Positions 22,305 through 32,482 of a stretch of DNA of 38,256 bases are shown in pieces. The notes beneath the pieces are model-generated. The model did no database searches. It saw only the letters and a program-made list of their open reading frames with translations, and was not told the origin of the DNA. Every line of letters begins with the position of its first letter. The stretch's first letter is position 1. This DNA is from Ascidiaceihabitans sp. (GTDB lineage: Bacteria; Pseudomonadota; Alphaproteobacteria; Rhodobacterales; Rhodobacteraceae): positions 1 through 38,256 of the forward strand of contig JAQXDI010000060.1 of NCBI GenBank assembly GCA_029251465.1, given 5' to 3'. The position numbers and the translations under genes are program-made.

Positions 22305-25262
22305 TTAACCTTGTTCAGGTACCAGAATTTCACGTTTGCCGACGTGGTTCGCAGGTGAGACCAGACCCTGATCCTCCATCTGTTCCACAAGGCGGGCGGC
22401 TTTGTTGTAGCCAATCGCCAGCTTGCGCTGGATGTAACTGGTCGAACACTTGCGATCCTTGATCACGATGGCAACGGCGGTATCATACAGCGCATCTTCG
22501 CCGTCCGTATTGCCGCCAAGGCCAAGCACCGCGTCGATGCTGTTTTCTTTGTCCTCGGCCGGTCCTTCGACCACGCCGCTGACGTAATCAGGGGCACCAA
22601 ACGCTTTGAGGTGGTTGACGATTTCCTCGACCTCTTCGTCAGACACAAACGGGCCGTGACAGCGGGTAATTTTCGCCCCGCCTGCCATGTACAACATGTC
22701 GCCCATGCCCAACAATTGCTCGGCACCCATTTCACCAAGGATGGTGCGGCTGTCGATTTTCGAGGTCACTTGGAACGAAATCCGCGTCGGAAAGTTTGCC
22801 TTGATTGTACCGGTGATGACGTCCACCGACGGGCGCTGTGTCGCCATGATCAAGTGGATGCCCGAGGCACGCGCCATCTGCGCAAGACGCTGAATGCAGG
22901 CTTCGATTTCTTTGCCCGCAACCATCATCAGGTCGGCCATTTCGTCGACAACAACGACGATGTAGGGCAGCGCAACAGGTGTGTTTTCTTCTGTCTCAAA
23001 GATCGGCTCGCCAGTGTCTTCGTCAAATCCGGTTTGCACAGTGCGGCTGAACAGCTCGCCTTTGGCCAGTGCTTCGCGCACACGGCCATTGTAGCCCTCA
23101 ATGTTGCGAACGCCCATTTTGGACATTTTGCGATAGCGTTCTTCCATCTCGCCGACGGTCCATTTCAAGGCGACAACCGCCTTTTTCGGATCGGTCACAA
23201 CCGGCGACAATAGGTGTGGAATGCCGTCATAAACAGACAGCTCCAACATCTTTGGATCGATCATGATCAGGCGACATTCTTCTGGTGTCAGCTTGTACAG
23301 CAGGCTTAGGATCATCGTGTTGATGGCCACCGATTTACCGGAACCTGTAGTCCCCGCGATCAACAGGTGAGGCATCTTGGCAAGGTTCGCAACAACGCTG
23401 TCGCCACCAATGTCTTTGCCCAGCGCAAGCGGCAGGCGCATGTTGCTGTCACCAAAATCACGGCTGGACAGGATCTCGCGCAGCACAACTTTTTCGCGGA
23501 ATTCATTCGGCAATTCGATACCGATCACGGAGCGACCGGGCACCGTCGAAACACGTGCGGACAAGGCCGCCATCGAACGCGCGATGTCGTCTGACAAACC
23601 GATCACACGGGATGCTTTCAAACCGGGCGCGGGCTCCAATTCGTACATCGTAACGACCGGACCGGGACGAACCGAGACGATCTCGCCTTTGACGCCGTAG
23701 TCGTCCAGCACGTTTTCCAACATGCGCGCATTTTCCTCTAACGCTTCATCGCTGAGGTGCTGGTGATTGTTGTCAGTTGCAGCCTCAAGCAGGTTGAGCG
23801 GCGGCAATTCAAACCCTGGATGTGAGTCGTCAAACGACAAGCTTGGCTGCGCTTCGGCTTTGGCACGTACACTTGGCTGCACGGCTTTGCGGATCGGTTG
23901 TTGAACAACTTTGCGCTGCTCTGGAACCGGGATCGGCATGGGGGCAATGGCGGCGGCAGGCGCGGGCTCTGGCGCGATAACCGGTTCGGGGGCCAAAACG
24001 GGTTCAGGCGCAAATGCTGTCGGCGCGGCCACTGGCATCGGGGCCACCTGCGTGATCACCGGGGCTGCGGGTGCAGGCGCGCTTAGTGGCGGTTCAGCGC
24101 GCATCAGCGACGCGGTCAGCGGCGGCTCTGGCGGCAAGTGCACGTCCGAAGATTGCGCCATCTCGACGTGTGGCTGGGTGTCCAAAACCAACGGCTGAGG
24201 ACCACGTCCACGCCCTTTGGTCAAAGGCGCAACCGTGTTGATTTGCACACCTGTGGATTGACGCACACGTGATTTGATCACGTCAGAAATTTTGGATTTG
24301 ATCCGGTCCTCGTTTGGTCCCTCGTCTACTTCAGCGGTGCTGAACGCCTCGATCAACTCGGGTTCCGGCATTTCTTCGGGCAGCGGATCAGCGCGTTTGA
24401 TCAACGATGGCATCCGCGCCAACAGACCCGTTTTTGGCTCTGCTTGTTCAAACATCGGCTCTGGCGCTTCGACAATCGGCTCAACGTAGGCTTGCATTTG
24501 TGGCTGACTGGCCGCGAAAATCGCAGCCTCTTCAGCGTCGACGCGCTTGCGCTCACGGCGATCCGCATTGCGGGCTTGCATCCCACGCGCGGCAAACATT
24601 GCGCCCTGCGCGCCTTTGCCGAACAGCATCATAATGCCTGCGTAAACCATGATCAGACCGACCAACAAAAAACGCCCCATGCGCAGCAATTCAGGCTTGG
24701 TAAAGCCCAAAACAAAGGCCCCCATTCCAAGAATGCAAACACCCATAATCAGCGACATCATCTTGATCGTAAACGCAGATCCGATCGGCAACAGCGTCAG
24801 CACAAAGCCGACAACCGTGTCACCCAGCAATCCACCCAAACCAAAGCTGTGCGTCTGCATCCAAGCTGCGTTCGGCTCTAGGGTGGCACCGTAAATCGAA
24901 CCAAGGACAATCGCGATTGGCGCAAAAATCAGGCGACCCAAAGCACGCTCTTGCCCCCAGTGCCCTGCAAAACGGACGCCCCACGCCAATAACACAGCGG
25001 CAATGCCCCACGCGCCCCAGCCCAAAACCATCATCAGCGGCGCGGCAATCGAAGCCCCCGAACGGCCCAGCCAATTTTGCACAGGCGCGTTCGTAGACAC
25101 CATCCAATTTGGATCATGCGGCGTATAACTGGCAATCATGGCAGCGGCCAACAACCCAACAAGGATCAACGCGATGCCGATCAATTCCTTGCCGCGCTTT
25201 TCAATCGCCTCGGCCATGTTGGTGTCCAACAGGGGATCGCGCCCGCGTGTTTGATATGCCAT
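22305..25262 (-). CDS. ftsK: DNA translocase FtsK
   Basis: A 985-residue membrane-anchored DNA pump acting at the division septum in chromosome segregation and XerCD activation. Hydrophobic segments fill about 28-230. A Pro/Ala-rich linker spans about 370-460. The motor follows: Walker A 'GTTGSGKS' with Lys643, Walker B 'VVVVDEMAD' with Asp773-Glu774, and '[12 protein letters not shown]'. The C-terminal winged-helix gamma domain (about 915-980, '[20 protein letters not shown]') reads the polar DNA sequences. Length and order are normal for alphaproteobacteria. It starts 15 bp after the aminotransferase gene and is probably cotranscribed. Confidence 0.97.
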   Translation of the reverse strand: MAYQTRGRDPLLDTNMAEAIEKRGKELIGIALILVGLLAAAMIASYTPHDPNWMVSTNAPVQNWLGRSGASIAAPLMMVLGWGAWGIAAVLLAWGVRFAGHWGQERALGRLIFAPIAIVLGSIYGATLEPNAAWMQTHSFGLGGLLGDTVVGFVLTLLPIGSAFTIKMMSLIMGVCILGMGAFVLGFTKPELLRMGRFLLVGLIMVYAGIMMLFGKGAQGAMFAARGMQARNADRRERKRVDAEEAAIFAASQPQMQAYVEPIVEAPEPMFEQAEPKTGLLARMPSLIKRADPLPEEMPEPELIEAFSTAEVDEGPNEDRIKSKISDVIKSRVRQSTGVQINTVAPLTKGRGRGPQPLVLDTQPHVEMAQSSDVHLPPEPPLTASLMRAEPPLSAPAPAAPVITQVAPMPVAAPTAFAPEPVLAPEPVIAPEPAPAAAIAPMPIPVPEQRKVVQQPIRKAVQPSVRAKAEAQPSLSFDDSHPGFELPPLNLLEAATDNNHQHLSDEALEENARMLENVLDDYGVKGEIVSVRPGPVVTMYELEPAPGLKASRVIGLSDDIARSMAALSARVSTVPGRSVIGIELPNEFREKVVLREILSSRDFGDSNMRLPLALGKDIGGDSVVANLAKMPHLLIAGTTGSGKSVAINTMILSLLYKLTPEECRLIMIDPKMLELSVYDGIPHLLSPVVTDPKKAVVALKWTVGEMEERYRKMSKMGVRNIEGYNGRVREALAKGELFSRTVQTGFDEDTGEPIFETEENTPVALPYIVVVVDEMADLMMVAGKEIEACIQRLAQMARASGIHLIMATQRPSVDVITGTIKANFPTRISFQVTSKIDSRTILGEMGAEQLLGMGDMLYMAGGAKITRCHGPFVSDEEVEEIVNHLKAFGAPDYVSGVVEGPAEDKENSIDAVLGLGGNTDGEDALYDTAVAIVIKDRKCSTSYIQRKLAIGYNKAARLVEQMEDQGLVSPANHVGKREILVPEQG

Positions 25263-25277
25263 CTAGCTCACCTCGCC

Positions 25278-26468
25278 TTAATTTTCATGCGCAAAAAGAC
25301 AGTCGCGGATAGCTTCTAACCCGCGCGTCATTTCTGCTTTTGGGGCCACCATGGCGACCCTGATGTATTTCTGTCCGGGATTTTGCGCGCCTGCATCCTG
25401 CGCCAAATAGGCACCGGGCAGCACACGCACCCCTGTTTCTTTCCACAATTTCAGTGCAGCTGCTTCGCCATCTTCGACAGGCAACCACAGGAAAAATCCT
25501 GCCTTTGGGCTGTCGTATCCGGCCACGTTGCCAAAGATACGATCCGCGATCTCAAACTTTTCAACGTAGAGCGCACGGTTTTCGATAACATGCGCTTCGT
25601 CCGCCCAAACAGCCGCCGCCGCCATCTGCAAAGGTAACGGCAACGGCGCGCCTGCATAGGTTCGCAATTGGCGAATTTCAGCCATCGTTTCAGGCCCACT
25701 GGTGACAAACCCGGATCGTAACCCTGGCAAGTTCGATCGCTTTGACAACGAGTGAAACGCCACAACCCGTTCGGGGTTCGCGCCGATCTCGTGGGCAACT
25801 TGCAACGCACCAACGGGTGGTTCGTCACGGTAAATCTCGGAATAACACTCGTCCGCGAAAATGCGGAAATCATAGCGTTCAGCCAATGCAATCAGGTCGG
25901 TCCAATACGCGCGATCCGCCACGGCACCCTGCGGATTGGCGGGCGAACAAATGTAGACAGCGACCGTGCGTTCCAGCAATTCAGCAGGTTGAGCGGCGTA
26001 ATCTGGCAAGTGCCCGGTTTCTTCGGTGGCCGACACAAACACAGGGTCCGCCCCGGACGAAATCGAAGCCAACATATAGACCTGATAAAACGGGTTCGGC
26101 ATCATCACGACAGGACGTTGACCGTTCTTTGTCTCAGGACACAGGGCCATCGGCGCGTTGTACAGCCCTTCGCGGGTGCCGTTCAGCGGCATAACATTCA
26201 CGTCGGGATCCAACGTCACACCATACCGGTGCGCAGCCCAATCACAAAATGCAGCGCGCAATTCAGGCGCACCTTCATTCGGTGGATAGCGATTAAAACC
26301 AGCGGCATTTTCAGTGATCACGTCAGTGACCCACGCGGGAAAGGCATGCTTGGGCTCCCCAATCGTCATATGCACGACATCGCCGCCTGCTGGATGAACA
26401 TCCAATAGGGCGCGCAAACGCGGGAACGCATAAGCCGGAAGGTTCGAAAACCGCTCGGGAAACTTCAT
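25278..26468 (-). CDS. PLP-dependent class I/II aminotransferase, DapC-like
   Basis: A 396-residue fold-type I aminotransferase. 'MTIGEPKHAFP' opens the substrate region, 'ADECYSEIY' carries the Asp/Tyr pair for PLP, and the Schiff-base lysine is in 'FHSLSKRSNLPGLRSGF'. A C-terminal Arg in 'YIRVAM' binds the carboxylate. Similar proteins are annotated succinyldiaminopimelate transaminase (DapC, lysine/peptidoglycan pathway), but the substrate is not provable here. ATG 26468 follows AGAGGCAG; the preceding TTG is less likely. It is directly upstream of ftsK, a common rhodobacterial arrangement. Confidence 0.9.
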   Translation of the reverse strand: MKFPERFSNLPAYAFPRLRALLDVHPAGGDVVHMTIGEPKHAFPAWVTDVITENAAGFNRYPPNEGAPELRAAFCDWAAHRYGVTLDPDVNVMPLNGTREGLYNAPMALCPETKNGQRPVVMMPNPFYQVYMLASISSGADPVFVSATEETGHLPDYAAQPAELLERTVAVYICSPANPQGAVADRAYWTDLIALAERYDFRIFADECYSEIYRDEPPVGALQVAHEIGANPERVVAFHSLSKRSNLPGLRSGFVTSGPETMAEIRQLRTYAGAPLPLPLQMAAAAVWADEAHVIENRALYVEKFEIADRIFGNVAGYDSPKAGFFLWLPVEDGEAAALKLWKETGVRVLPGAYLAQDAGAQNPGQKYIRVAMVAPKAEMTRGLEAIRDCLFAHEN

Positions 26469-26591
26469 CAAAACTGCCTCTGTGTCGGGATCGTTAACGC
26501 CCCGTTCATCTCAAACTACGCAAATCGCTTAGTTTCGTCCACTAAAACAACACGCTCACCGCACAATTGTGGCTTTTGAGTCAAATCATGC

Positions 26592-26612
26592 TTGTTCTGA
26601 TCAAAAATACTC
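26592..26612. repeat. 21-bp intergenic motif, second copy of TTGTTYTGATCAAAAATACTC
   Basis: This 21-bp stretch matches the minus strand of 15619-15639 with one mismatch. Both copies lie within 30 bases of the 3' end of a minus-strand gene (thiolase, amidase) but in opposite orientation. No hairpin is attached here. Confidence 0.6.
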
Positions 26613-26619
26613 AAATTAA

Positions 26620-27948
26620 CTAGGTCAATACAGCCTCGGCCGCCGCCCCGATGCGCAACAAATGCTCTTCCATGTCTGGTGCACACAGAAACATGATCCC
26701 ACAACTGGGAACGCCCGTCGGCAAGCTCAAACTACACAAGCCCAGCATGTTACCAACACGGGTGTTGCGCAGCGCCAGCAGGTTTTCGGTGACGTAGTAC
26801 CCCTCGTCCGTGTTCAACCGCTCCAAGTTTGGTGGCATCACCGCCGAAGACGGTCCCAACACAGCATCGTAACCACAGGTCGCCGCGTCATACCCCGCAC
26901 GAGCGGATTCCAGCGCACCCCATCCGGCAACATAGTCGGCGGCGCTGTGTTCAGCACCGATACGGAAACGCTCTAGGATTTTTTCATACATCACATCAGG
27001 GTTGGCTTCGATCACGTCTTTCCAAAGGCCGTAAGCCTCTGATGTAATTAGCCTTGACGACAGGTTCAGCGCATCCTCGACCTCTGGCACGTTGATGTAG
27101 TCAACCGATGCGCCTGCTGCTTTCAGACGCTCAACCGCGCTCTCGAATGCTGCACGAGGCTGTTCGCGTGTGTCATCCAACATCTTGGTGCGCAGCACGG
27201 CAAAGCGACGCCCCTTTAACGACGCACCACGCAGATCTGCAACTTTTCCACCTTCCATCACGGCAAGCAAATGCGTTGCATCCTCCACTGAACGCGTCAG
27301 CGGGCCAATCGTATCAAACTTTAACGCCAGTGGCACAACACCTTCTAAGGTCAGTCGCCCAGCGGTGGTTTTTAACCCGACCAAATCGTTCCACGCCGCC
27401 GGAATGCGCACTGAACCACCGGTATCAGACCCGATGCCAGCTGCGGCCAAATCAAACGCAACGGACGCAGCGGCACCCGACGATGACCCGCCCGGAACTG
27501 CATCCGCGTCGTTCACGCACGGCGGCGTTCCTGTGACTGGATTATAGCCAAGGCCCGAAAACGCCAACTCGCTCATGTGGGTTTTGCCCAAGCACACCAA
27601 CCCCATGGACGTGGCGTTGGCGAGCGCCACCGCGTCCACATCTGGCACCCGCCCGTCGAGCAGTTTTGATCCTGCTTCGGTGCCTGTACCCGCCGTGTCA
27701 AAAAGGTCTTTCCAACTGATTGGCACACCATCCAGCAACGACAACCGCGCGCCCGATTTTGCCCGCTCTGCGGCGGCGCCCGCTTCGGCCAACGCCCGCG
27801 CGTGGGTTGTTCGCGCGTAAATCCGGTCTTTCAATTCATGTGCATCAATCGCATCCAAATAGGTCTGCGTCAGGGCCACCGGATCAATTTCGCCCGCGCC
27901 AATGCCACGCCCCAGATCACTGGCCGTCATTTTCAACCATTTTTGCAT
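26620..27948 (-). CDS. Amidase signature family protein
   Basis: A 442-residue amidase with the complete Ser-cisSer-Lys triad: Lys80 in 'ISWKDLFD', the cis-Ser155 or Ser156 region in 'GGSSSGAA' and nucleophile Ser179 in 'SDTGGSVRIP'. The family hydrolyses carboxamides (indole-acetamide, urethane, mandelamide) or acts in GatA. No GatB/C genes accompany it and the length and start differ from GatA, so a metabolic amidase is likelier. It is divergent from the UbiH-like gene. No further substrate clue is visible. Confidence 0.9.
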   Translation of the reverse strand: MQKWLKMTASDLGRGIGAGEIDPVALTQTYLDAIDAHELKDRIYARTTHARALAEAGAAAERAKSGARLSLLDGVPISWKDLFDTAGTGTEAGSKLLDGRVPDVDAVALANATSMGLVCLGKTHMSELAFSGLGYNPVTGTPPCVNDADAVPGGSSSGAAASVAFDLAAAGIGSDTGGSVRIPAAWNDLVGLKTTAGRLTLEGVVPLALKFDTIGPLTRSVEDATHLLAVMEGGKVADLRGASLKGRRFAVLRTKMLDDTREQPRAAFESAVERLKAAGASVDYINVPEVEDALNLSSRLITSEAYGLWKDVIEANPDVMYEKILERFRIGAEHSAADYVAGWGALESARAGYDAATCGYDAVLGPSSAVMPPNLERLNTDEGYYVTENLLALRNTRVGNMLGLCSLSLPTGVPSCGIMFLCAPDMEEHLLRIGAAAEAVLT

Positions 27949-28040
27949 CGACTGTGCCCCATTTTGATTTCGCTTAAATGTGGACGGTAGCGACGCAAGC
28001 GCGCATGGACAATCCCCCCTGCCCTGCCCATATCTATGGC

Positions 28041-29255
28041 ATGAGCTTTGATACAGATATCGTGATTGTGGGCGGCGGGCTGAATGGTCCGATCCTTGCC
28101 CTTGGGTTGGCGCAGGCAGGTTTAGGCGTGACCGTAATCGACGCGCTGAGCACTAAAATTCGCAAGAATGCAGGCTTTGACGGACGGTCTTATGCTGTTG
28201 CGCTGACCTCGCAACGGTTGTTGAAAAACCTTGGTTTGTGGGCTGCGGTGCAGGACGACGCCCAGCCAATGCTGGAAATCAAGGTCAGTGACGGGCGTGC
28301 CGGCGAAGGTGCGTCGCCGTTTTTCATGCACTTTGATCACGCCGAAATCGAAGAAGGTCCAATGGGTTACATGGTCCAAGACCGGCATTTGCGTCGCGCC
28401 TTGTTGGACGCGATGGACGCAGACAAAGGCATCACGCATTTGGCCGGGCAAACCGTTGTCGGGCAAACGCCAGATGCCGGTGGCGTCACGGTGACCTTGG
28501 CAAACGGCGATACTTTGCGCGCGCGGGCTTTGATTGGATGCGACGGACGTGGCAGCGGCACCGCCACGCGCGCAGGCATCAAACGCAACGGCTGGGGATA
28601 CGGGCAAACGGCACTGGTCTGCGCGATCGAGCACGAAAAACCCCACAACGGCATCGCGCATCAGTTCTTTATGCCCTCCGGGCCACTGGCGATTTTGCCG
28701 CTGACAGGCAACCGCAGTTCGATTGTCTGGAGCGAAACACAAGACACAGCCGAGGCAATCAACGCCCTTTCAGAAGCGGACTACCTCAGCGTTTTGCGCC
28801 CTCGCTTTGGCGATTTTCTAGGCGATTTCAGATTGGCAGGCGCACGCTATTCCTACCCTCTTAGCCTGTCGATGGCACAGTCATTGATTGCAGATCGCGT
28901 CGCCTTGGTCGGCGATGCAGCCCACGGCGTTCACCCGATTGCGGGCCAAGGATTGAACGCTGGCATGCGCGACATTGCCGCCCTCATTCAGGTGATGTCA
29001 GAGGCCTTGCATCGCGGCGAAGACGTCGGGTCTGAAAACGTATTGCACCGCTACGAGGAATGGCGCCGCTTTGATAACGCCGCGCTTGGGATGGCGACAG
29101 ACACGATTAACCGTCTGTTTTCAAACGACAACCCACTGCTACGGGCTGGCCGTGATTTAGGAATGGGGATCGTGAATGCGATGCCACGCCTGCGCCGCAG
29201 TTTCATTCGCGAAGCCGCTGGACTGACTGGTGATCTACCGCAATTGATGCGCTGA
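28041..29255 (+). CDS. UbiH/UbiF/COQ6 family FAD-dependent hydroxylase
   Basis: A 404-residue flavoprotein monooxygenase of ubiquinone biosynthesis. 'DIVIVGGGLNGPILALGLA' holds the GxGxxG FAD site (11-16), 'GCDGRGS' in the middle is the DG motif, and 'LVGDAAHGVHPIAGQGLN' (about 286-303) is the GD/ubiH signature. Which ring position it hydroxylates cannot be told. The ATG at 28041 is chosen from homology; in-frame starts at 27978 and 28005 extend into non-homologous sequence and no ribosome site is strong. It ends one base before the convergent Trm112 gene. Confidence 0.92.
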   Translation: MSFDTDIVIVGGGLNGPILALGLAQAGLGVTVIDALSTKIRKNAGFDGRSYAVALTSQRLLKNLGLWAAVQDDAQPMLEIKVSDGRAGEGASPFFMHFDHAEIEEGPMGYMVQDRHLRRALLDAMDADKGITHLAGQTVVGQTPDAGGVTVTLANGDTLRARALIGCDGRGSGTATRAGIKRNGWGYGQTALVCAIEHEKPHNGIAHQFFMPSGPLAILPLTGNRSSIVWSETQDTAEAINALSEADYLSVLRPRFGDFLGDFRLAGARYSYPLSLSMAQSLIADRVALVGDAAHGVHPIAGQGLNAGMRDIAALIQVMSEALHRGEDVGSENVLHRYEEWRRFDNAALGMATDTINRLFSNDNPLLRAGRDLGMGIVNAMPRLRRSFIREAAGLTGDLPQLMR

Positions 29256-29256
29256 G

Positions 29257-29433
29257 TTAGTCGATAATCCGCGCTTCGTCGACCAGCATTACGGGGATTC
29301 CGATGCGGATAGGGTAGGCTAGATTTGCGGCCTTTGACACCAGTTCTTGGGCCTCGGCATCGTAACGAAGAACTGTTTGCGTGCGTGGGCAAATCAGTGC
29401 TTCCAGCATCCGGCGATCTGTTTCAGTGCTCAT
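29257..29433 (-). CDS. Trm112 family protein (58 aa)
   Basis: A short gene missed by length cut-offs. The protein reads [20 protein letters not shown] and continues to a conserved '[20 protein letters not shown]' segment, the hallmark of the bacterial Trm112/YcaR family. These are small zinc-ribbon-like partners of methyltransferases, though only one early Cys remains here. The ATG overlaps the stop of the LON-domain gene (ATGA), so translation is coupled. The stop is one base from the convergent hydroxylase stop. Confidence 0.88.
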   Translation of the reverse strand: MSTETDRRMLEALICPRTQTVLRYDAEAQELVSKAANLAYPIRIGIPVMLVDEARIID

Positions 29434-30074
29434 TGCATCATGTCCCCTTCAAGGCCACCGCGCAGGGTGTATTCGATCAGTGTGACCAGCGTTTCGCGGC
29501 GCGTCGACAACGACGGGGCCTCTAGCAACGCTTGTTTATCTTCGGGTTCGAAATCCAACATCATCGACAGGGAATTGATTAGCAATTCATCGTCGGCGTC
29601 GGTCAGTGTTTCCCAATCCGCGTTCAAACCACGCGCCTCAAAGAACTGGCTAAGCTTGTTCAGGAACGGCTCGCGGTTGAACACGACGTCCATTTCCATC
29701 TTGCCCAAGTCCCGCTCAAACCCGTCCCAATTCACTTCGCAACGACGATACGGATGAAAGCCATCGACCTCGTTCACGACACGGAAACGCGACACGCCGC
29801 CCAACGTAATCATGTAGCGGTTGTCTTCGGTTTCGGAAAACTGCGTGATCCGCCCCGCACAGCCAATGGTGTGCAGGCCCGTGCCATCACGCCCCGGCAC
29901 CTCGTTTGGTTGCACCATCCCGATCAAGCGCGTTTCGGTTTTCAGCGCGTCGTCGAACATTTGCAGATACCGAGGTTCAAACAAATGCAGCGGCAGGCGC
30001 GCACGCGGCAGCAACAGCGCGCCGGGCAGCGGAAACACAGGAAGGGTATCGGGCAGGTCAGCGGAATTTATCAT
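29430..30074 (-). CDS. LON peptidase substrate-binding domain protein
   Basis: A 214-residue stand-alone Lon N-terminal (LON_substr_bdg, PF02190) domain without ATPase or protease parts. '[26 protein letters not shown]' in two parts marks the start of the domain, 'GCAGRITQF' and 'GVSRFRV' follow. The exact role is unproven. It lies between a CnoX-like thioredoxin and Trm112 on the minus strand, 27 bp after the former and overlapping the latter, a small operon linked to proteostasis by inference. Confidence 0.9.
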   Translation of the reverse strand: MINSADLPDTLPVFPLPGALLLPRARLPLHLFEPRYLQMFDDALKTETRLIGMVQPNEVPGRDGTGLHTIGCAGRITQFSETEDNRYMITLGGVSRFRVVNEVDGFHPYRRCEVNWDGFERDLGKMEMDVVFNREPFLNKLSQFFEARGLNADWETLTDADDELLINSLSMMLDFEPEDKQALLEAPSLSTRRETLVTLIEYTLRGGLEGDMMQ

Positions 30075-30101
30075 ATTGTTCGATCTAGCGCGCGCATCGG
30101 A

Positions 30102-31019
30102 TTAGGCAAAGATCATCGAGCTAAGCTTGCGCCGCCCATTCATCGCAACCGGATCGTTCGGCTTTAGCGCATCAAACACTGTGAACAGCTGGGTTTTCGC
30201 TGCACCGTCGTTCCATTCTTTGTCGCGGCGGAACAACTCTAGCAGTTGATCCACGGCCCCTTCTGCATCGCCATTTGCGTGCAAGGCTTGCGCCAAATCA
30301 AACCGTGCTTGGTGGTTGTTTTCATCAGCGGCAACCGCCTTTTGCAGATCGTCAACGGGGCCTGCGCCTGCTGCTTGGCGCGCCAATTCCAACTGGGCTG
30401 CGGCGGCTTCTAGTTCGGGCGACGTCGAAATTTCGACAGGTGCACCGTTCAGGATTGCCTCCGCCTGGTCCAGATCATCGAGCGCGATGTGCGCGCGCAC
30501 CAAACCGCCATAAGCACCGGCGTGGCTTTCGTCTTCCTCAACAATCGCCGCAAAGGTTTGGGCCGCGTCCGCTGCATCACCGGCAGTCAGCATTTCCTCA
30601 GCCGCCTCAACAGCTGCGTTCAGATCATCCGCAGGCGTCGTGCCGCCACCGGCCTGAACCACGCGATCAACAAAAGCGTTCAATTCAGACTGCGGAACAG
30701 CACCTTGAAAGCCATCGACCGGCTGGCCTTTGTGAAAGGCATAGACCGTCGGGATCGATTGAATTTGCAGCTGACCGGCGATGCCTTGGGCCTCGTCAAC
30801 GTTGATCTTGACCATTTTCACCGCACCACCCGCAGCGCGCACGGCCTCTTCTAATTGTGGCCCCAGCGTTTTGCATGGCCCACACCAAGGGGCCCAGAAA
30901 TCAACGATGATAGGAATGGTTTGGCTGGCCTCGACCACGTCCGTCATAAACGTGGCTTCGGTTGCGTCTTTGATCAAATCCGCGTCAACTGGGGCGGTTT
31001 GGCCCAACAAGTCCATCAT
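30102..31019 (-). CDS. CnoX/YbbN-like thioredoxin with C-terminal TPR region
   Basis: A 305-residue protein with an N-terminal thioredoxin fold (about 15-120) and a C-terminal TPR-like helical region ('TAADDLNAAVEAAEE' side, 'AEAILNGAP', 'EAAAAQLELARQAAG', 'ALHANGDAEGAVDQLLELFRR'). The active site is an intact WCGPC with Cys46 and Cys49, unlike E. coli CnoX, which has lost one. CnoX is a holdase that hands clients to GroEL. ATG 31019 is fixed by GGAGAG six bases upstream; the frame extends to 31184 with no homology. First gene of the LON-domain/Trm112 operon. Confidence 0.9.
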   Translation of the reverse strand: MMDLLGQTAPVDADLIKDATEATFMTDVVEASQTIPIIVDFWAPWCGPCKTLGPQLEEAVRAAGGAVKMVKINVDEAQGIAGQLQIQSIPTVYAFHKGQPVDGFQGAVPQSELNAFVDRVVQAGGGTTPADDLNAAVEAAEEMLTAGDAADAAQTFAAIVEEDESHAGAYGGLVRAHIALDDLDQAEAILNGAPVEISTSPELEAAAAQLELARQAAGAGPVDDLQKAVAADENNHQARFDLAQALHANGDAEGAVDQLLELFRRDKEWNDGAAKTQLFTVFDALKPNDPVAMNGRRKLSSMIFA

Positions 31020-31104
31020 GTCATTCTCTCCTGCAGCGTTGATCCCTATATGAAACCTATGAGGGCGAAAACCAAGGCCCCAAACGATATCAGAAAGGCC
31101 TGAG

Positions 31105-31623
31105 ATGGCAAAAACCTTTGATATATTCGCAGCGTCCGAAAAAATGATGGGCATGGATGACGCCACATGGGCGCGCCACGCCAATCCATGGTCGGTCTAT
31201 TCGCGCATGACCGCGATGCCATTGCTGAGCGGTGCGATCGTGTCCCGTGTCTGGCTTGGCTGGTGGGCGTTGATACCGTTGGCAGTTGTTATCGTTTGGA
31301 TTTGGTGGAACCCCCGCGCCTTTGCGGCCCCCGCGCACACCGATCACTGGGCAGCCCATGGCACCTTTGGTGAGCGGGTGTTTCTGAACCGCAAGACCAT
31401 CGCAATTCCGGCGCATCACACGGCTTGGGCCTATGCGATGGCGTGGGTTTCTGCGGTTGGAATTCTGCCTTGGGTTTATGGGTTATGGGTCATAAACCTG
31501 TGGGCCGTATTGCTAGGGATCACCATCATCGTAGGCGGAAAACTGTGGTTCGTGGATCGGATGGCATGGCTTTATCAAGACATGAAAGACGCCGATCCAC
31601 GCTATTCTGAATGGCCGAGTTAA
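31105..31623 (+). CDS. DUF6653-like integral membrane protein, function unknown
   Basis: A 172-residue protein beginning 'AKTFDIFAASEKMMGMDDA' and 'WARHANPWSVYSR', with about three to four hydrophobic segments (about 38-65, 108-150). The pattern matches my recollection of the DUF6653 family in marine and actinobacterial genomes, without known function. The ATG follows AAAGGCCTGAG. It is divergent from the thioredoxin gene; the stop shares TTAA with the convergent exonuclease gene. Confidence 0.75.
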   Translation: MAKTFDIFAASEKMMGMDDATWARHANPWSVYSRMTAMPLLSGAIVSRVWLGWWALIPLAVVIVWIWWNPRAFAAPAHTDHWAAHGTFGERVFLNRKTIAIPAHHTAWAYAMAWVSAVGILPWVYGLWVINLWAVLLGITIIVGGKLWFVDRMAWLYQDMKDADPRYSEWPS

Positions 31624-32408
31624 ACGTCAAACGTCGCGAAAACCGGCGCGTGATCTGATGGCTTTTCCCACCCACGCGCATCGCGGTAGACGCGGCTGGA
31701 ATGGGCCGATTGTTTAATGTCGCCTGTGGCCCAGACGTGGTCCAAACGACGCCCTTTGTCGGCCAAATCCCAATCCTTGGCGCGGTAGGACCACCATGAA
31801 TACAGTAATCCTTCGGGGATGTCGGCGCGCGTTACGTCGTGCCAGTCACCCGATTCCATCACGTCGTTGAAATGTTCAACCTCGATTGGAGTGTGGCTGA
31901 CGATTTTCAGCAATTTCTTGTGATCCCAAACGTCATCTTCACGCGGTGCGATGTTCAAATCACCTACAAGGATCGACTTTTTCGGCGGATCTTTGCGGAA
32001 GGCATCGCGCATGTCAGTTAGGTAATCCAGCTTTTGAACAAATTTCTCGTTCACTTCTCGGTCCGGCACATCGCCGCCTGCGGGCACATAAAAGTTGTGG
32101 ATGGTCACGCCATTTTCCAGCCGTCCTGCGATGTGACGCGCGTGGCCCAGATCGGCGTGATCCTCGGCACCGGCCTCAACCATCGGCAGTTTTGACAGGA
32201 TCATGACGCCATTGTACCCCTTTTGACCGCGCGCGACCATGTGGGTGTAGCCAAGCGCTGCGAACCCTTCGAGCGGGATCTTGTCGACGGGGCTTTTGCA
32301 CTCTTGCAGGCACAGCACGTCGGGGGCCTGTTCCTCGAGCAGCTTTAGCACAATTGGCTCGCGCAGACGGACCGAGTTGATGTTCCAGGTGGCAAGAGTG
32401 AATGACAT
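31620..32408 (-). CDS. xth: Exodeoxyribonuclease III / AP endonuclease
   Basis: A 262-residue exonuclease III family enzyme acting in base-excision repair: it cleaves 5' to abasic sites and removes 3' blocks. Metal and catalytic residues are visible: Asn9 in 'TWNINS', Glu36 in 'LQECK', Asp150 and Asn152 in 'VGDLNIAP', and Asp252-His253 in 'PSDHAPV'. 'WWSYRAKDWDLADKGRRLDH' in parts is the typical C-terminal loop. Length fits. It is a single gene; the stop codon overlaps that of the DUF6653-like gene. Confidence 0.95.
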   Translation of the reverse strand: MSFTLATWNINSVRLREPIVLKLLEEQAPDVLCLQECKSPVDKIPLEGFAALGYTHMVARGQKGYNGVMILSKLPMVEAGAEDHADLGHARHIAGRLENGVTIHNFYVPAGGDVPDREVNEKFVQKLDYLTDMRDAFRKDPPKKSILVGDLNIAPREDDVWDHKKLLKIVSHTPIEVEHFNDVMESGDWHDVTRADIPEGLLYSWWSYRAKDWDLADKGRRLDHVWATGDIKQSAHSSRVYRDARGWEKPSDHAPVFATFDV

Positions 32409-32432
32409 GGCGCTGGCTCCGAAATTTGGGTT

Positions 32433-32456
32433 CGCGCGCAGCTTAGGCCGCGCGCG
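32433..32456 (-). terminator. GC-only hairpin between the reductase and exonuclease genes
   Basis: CGCGCGC (32433-32439) pairs with GCGCGCG (32450-32456) around a 10-base loop, 27 bases after the reductase stop. It is very stable but has no T-run on either strand. Confidence 0.35.
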
Positions 32457-32482
32457 CTACAGACGCCATGCCGTTTCTTGCG

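Noticed and set aside
22611..23213. 200-codon plus-strand frame inside ftsK
   Set aside because: Antisense to the conserved motor domain; no domain match seen.
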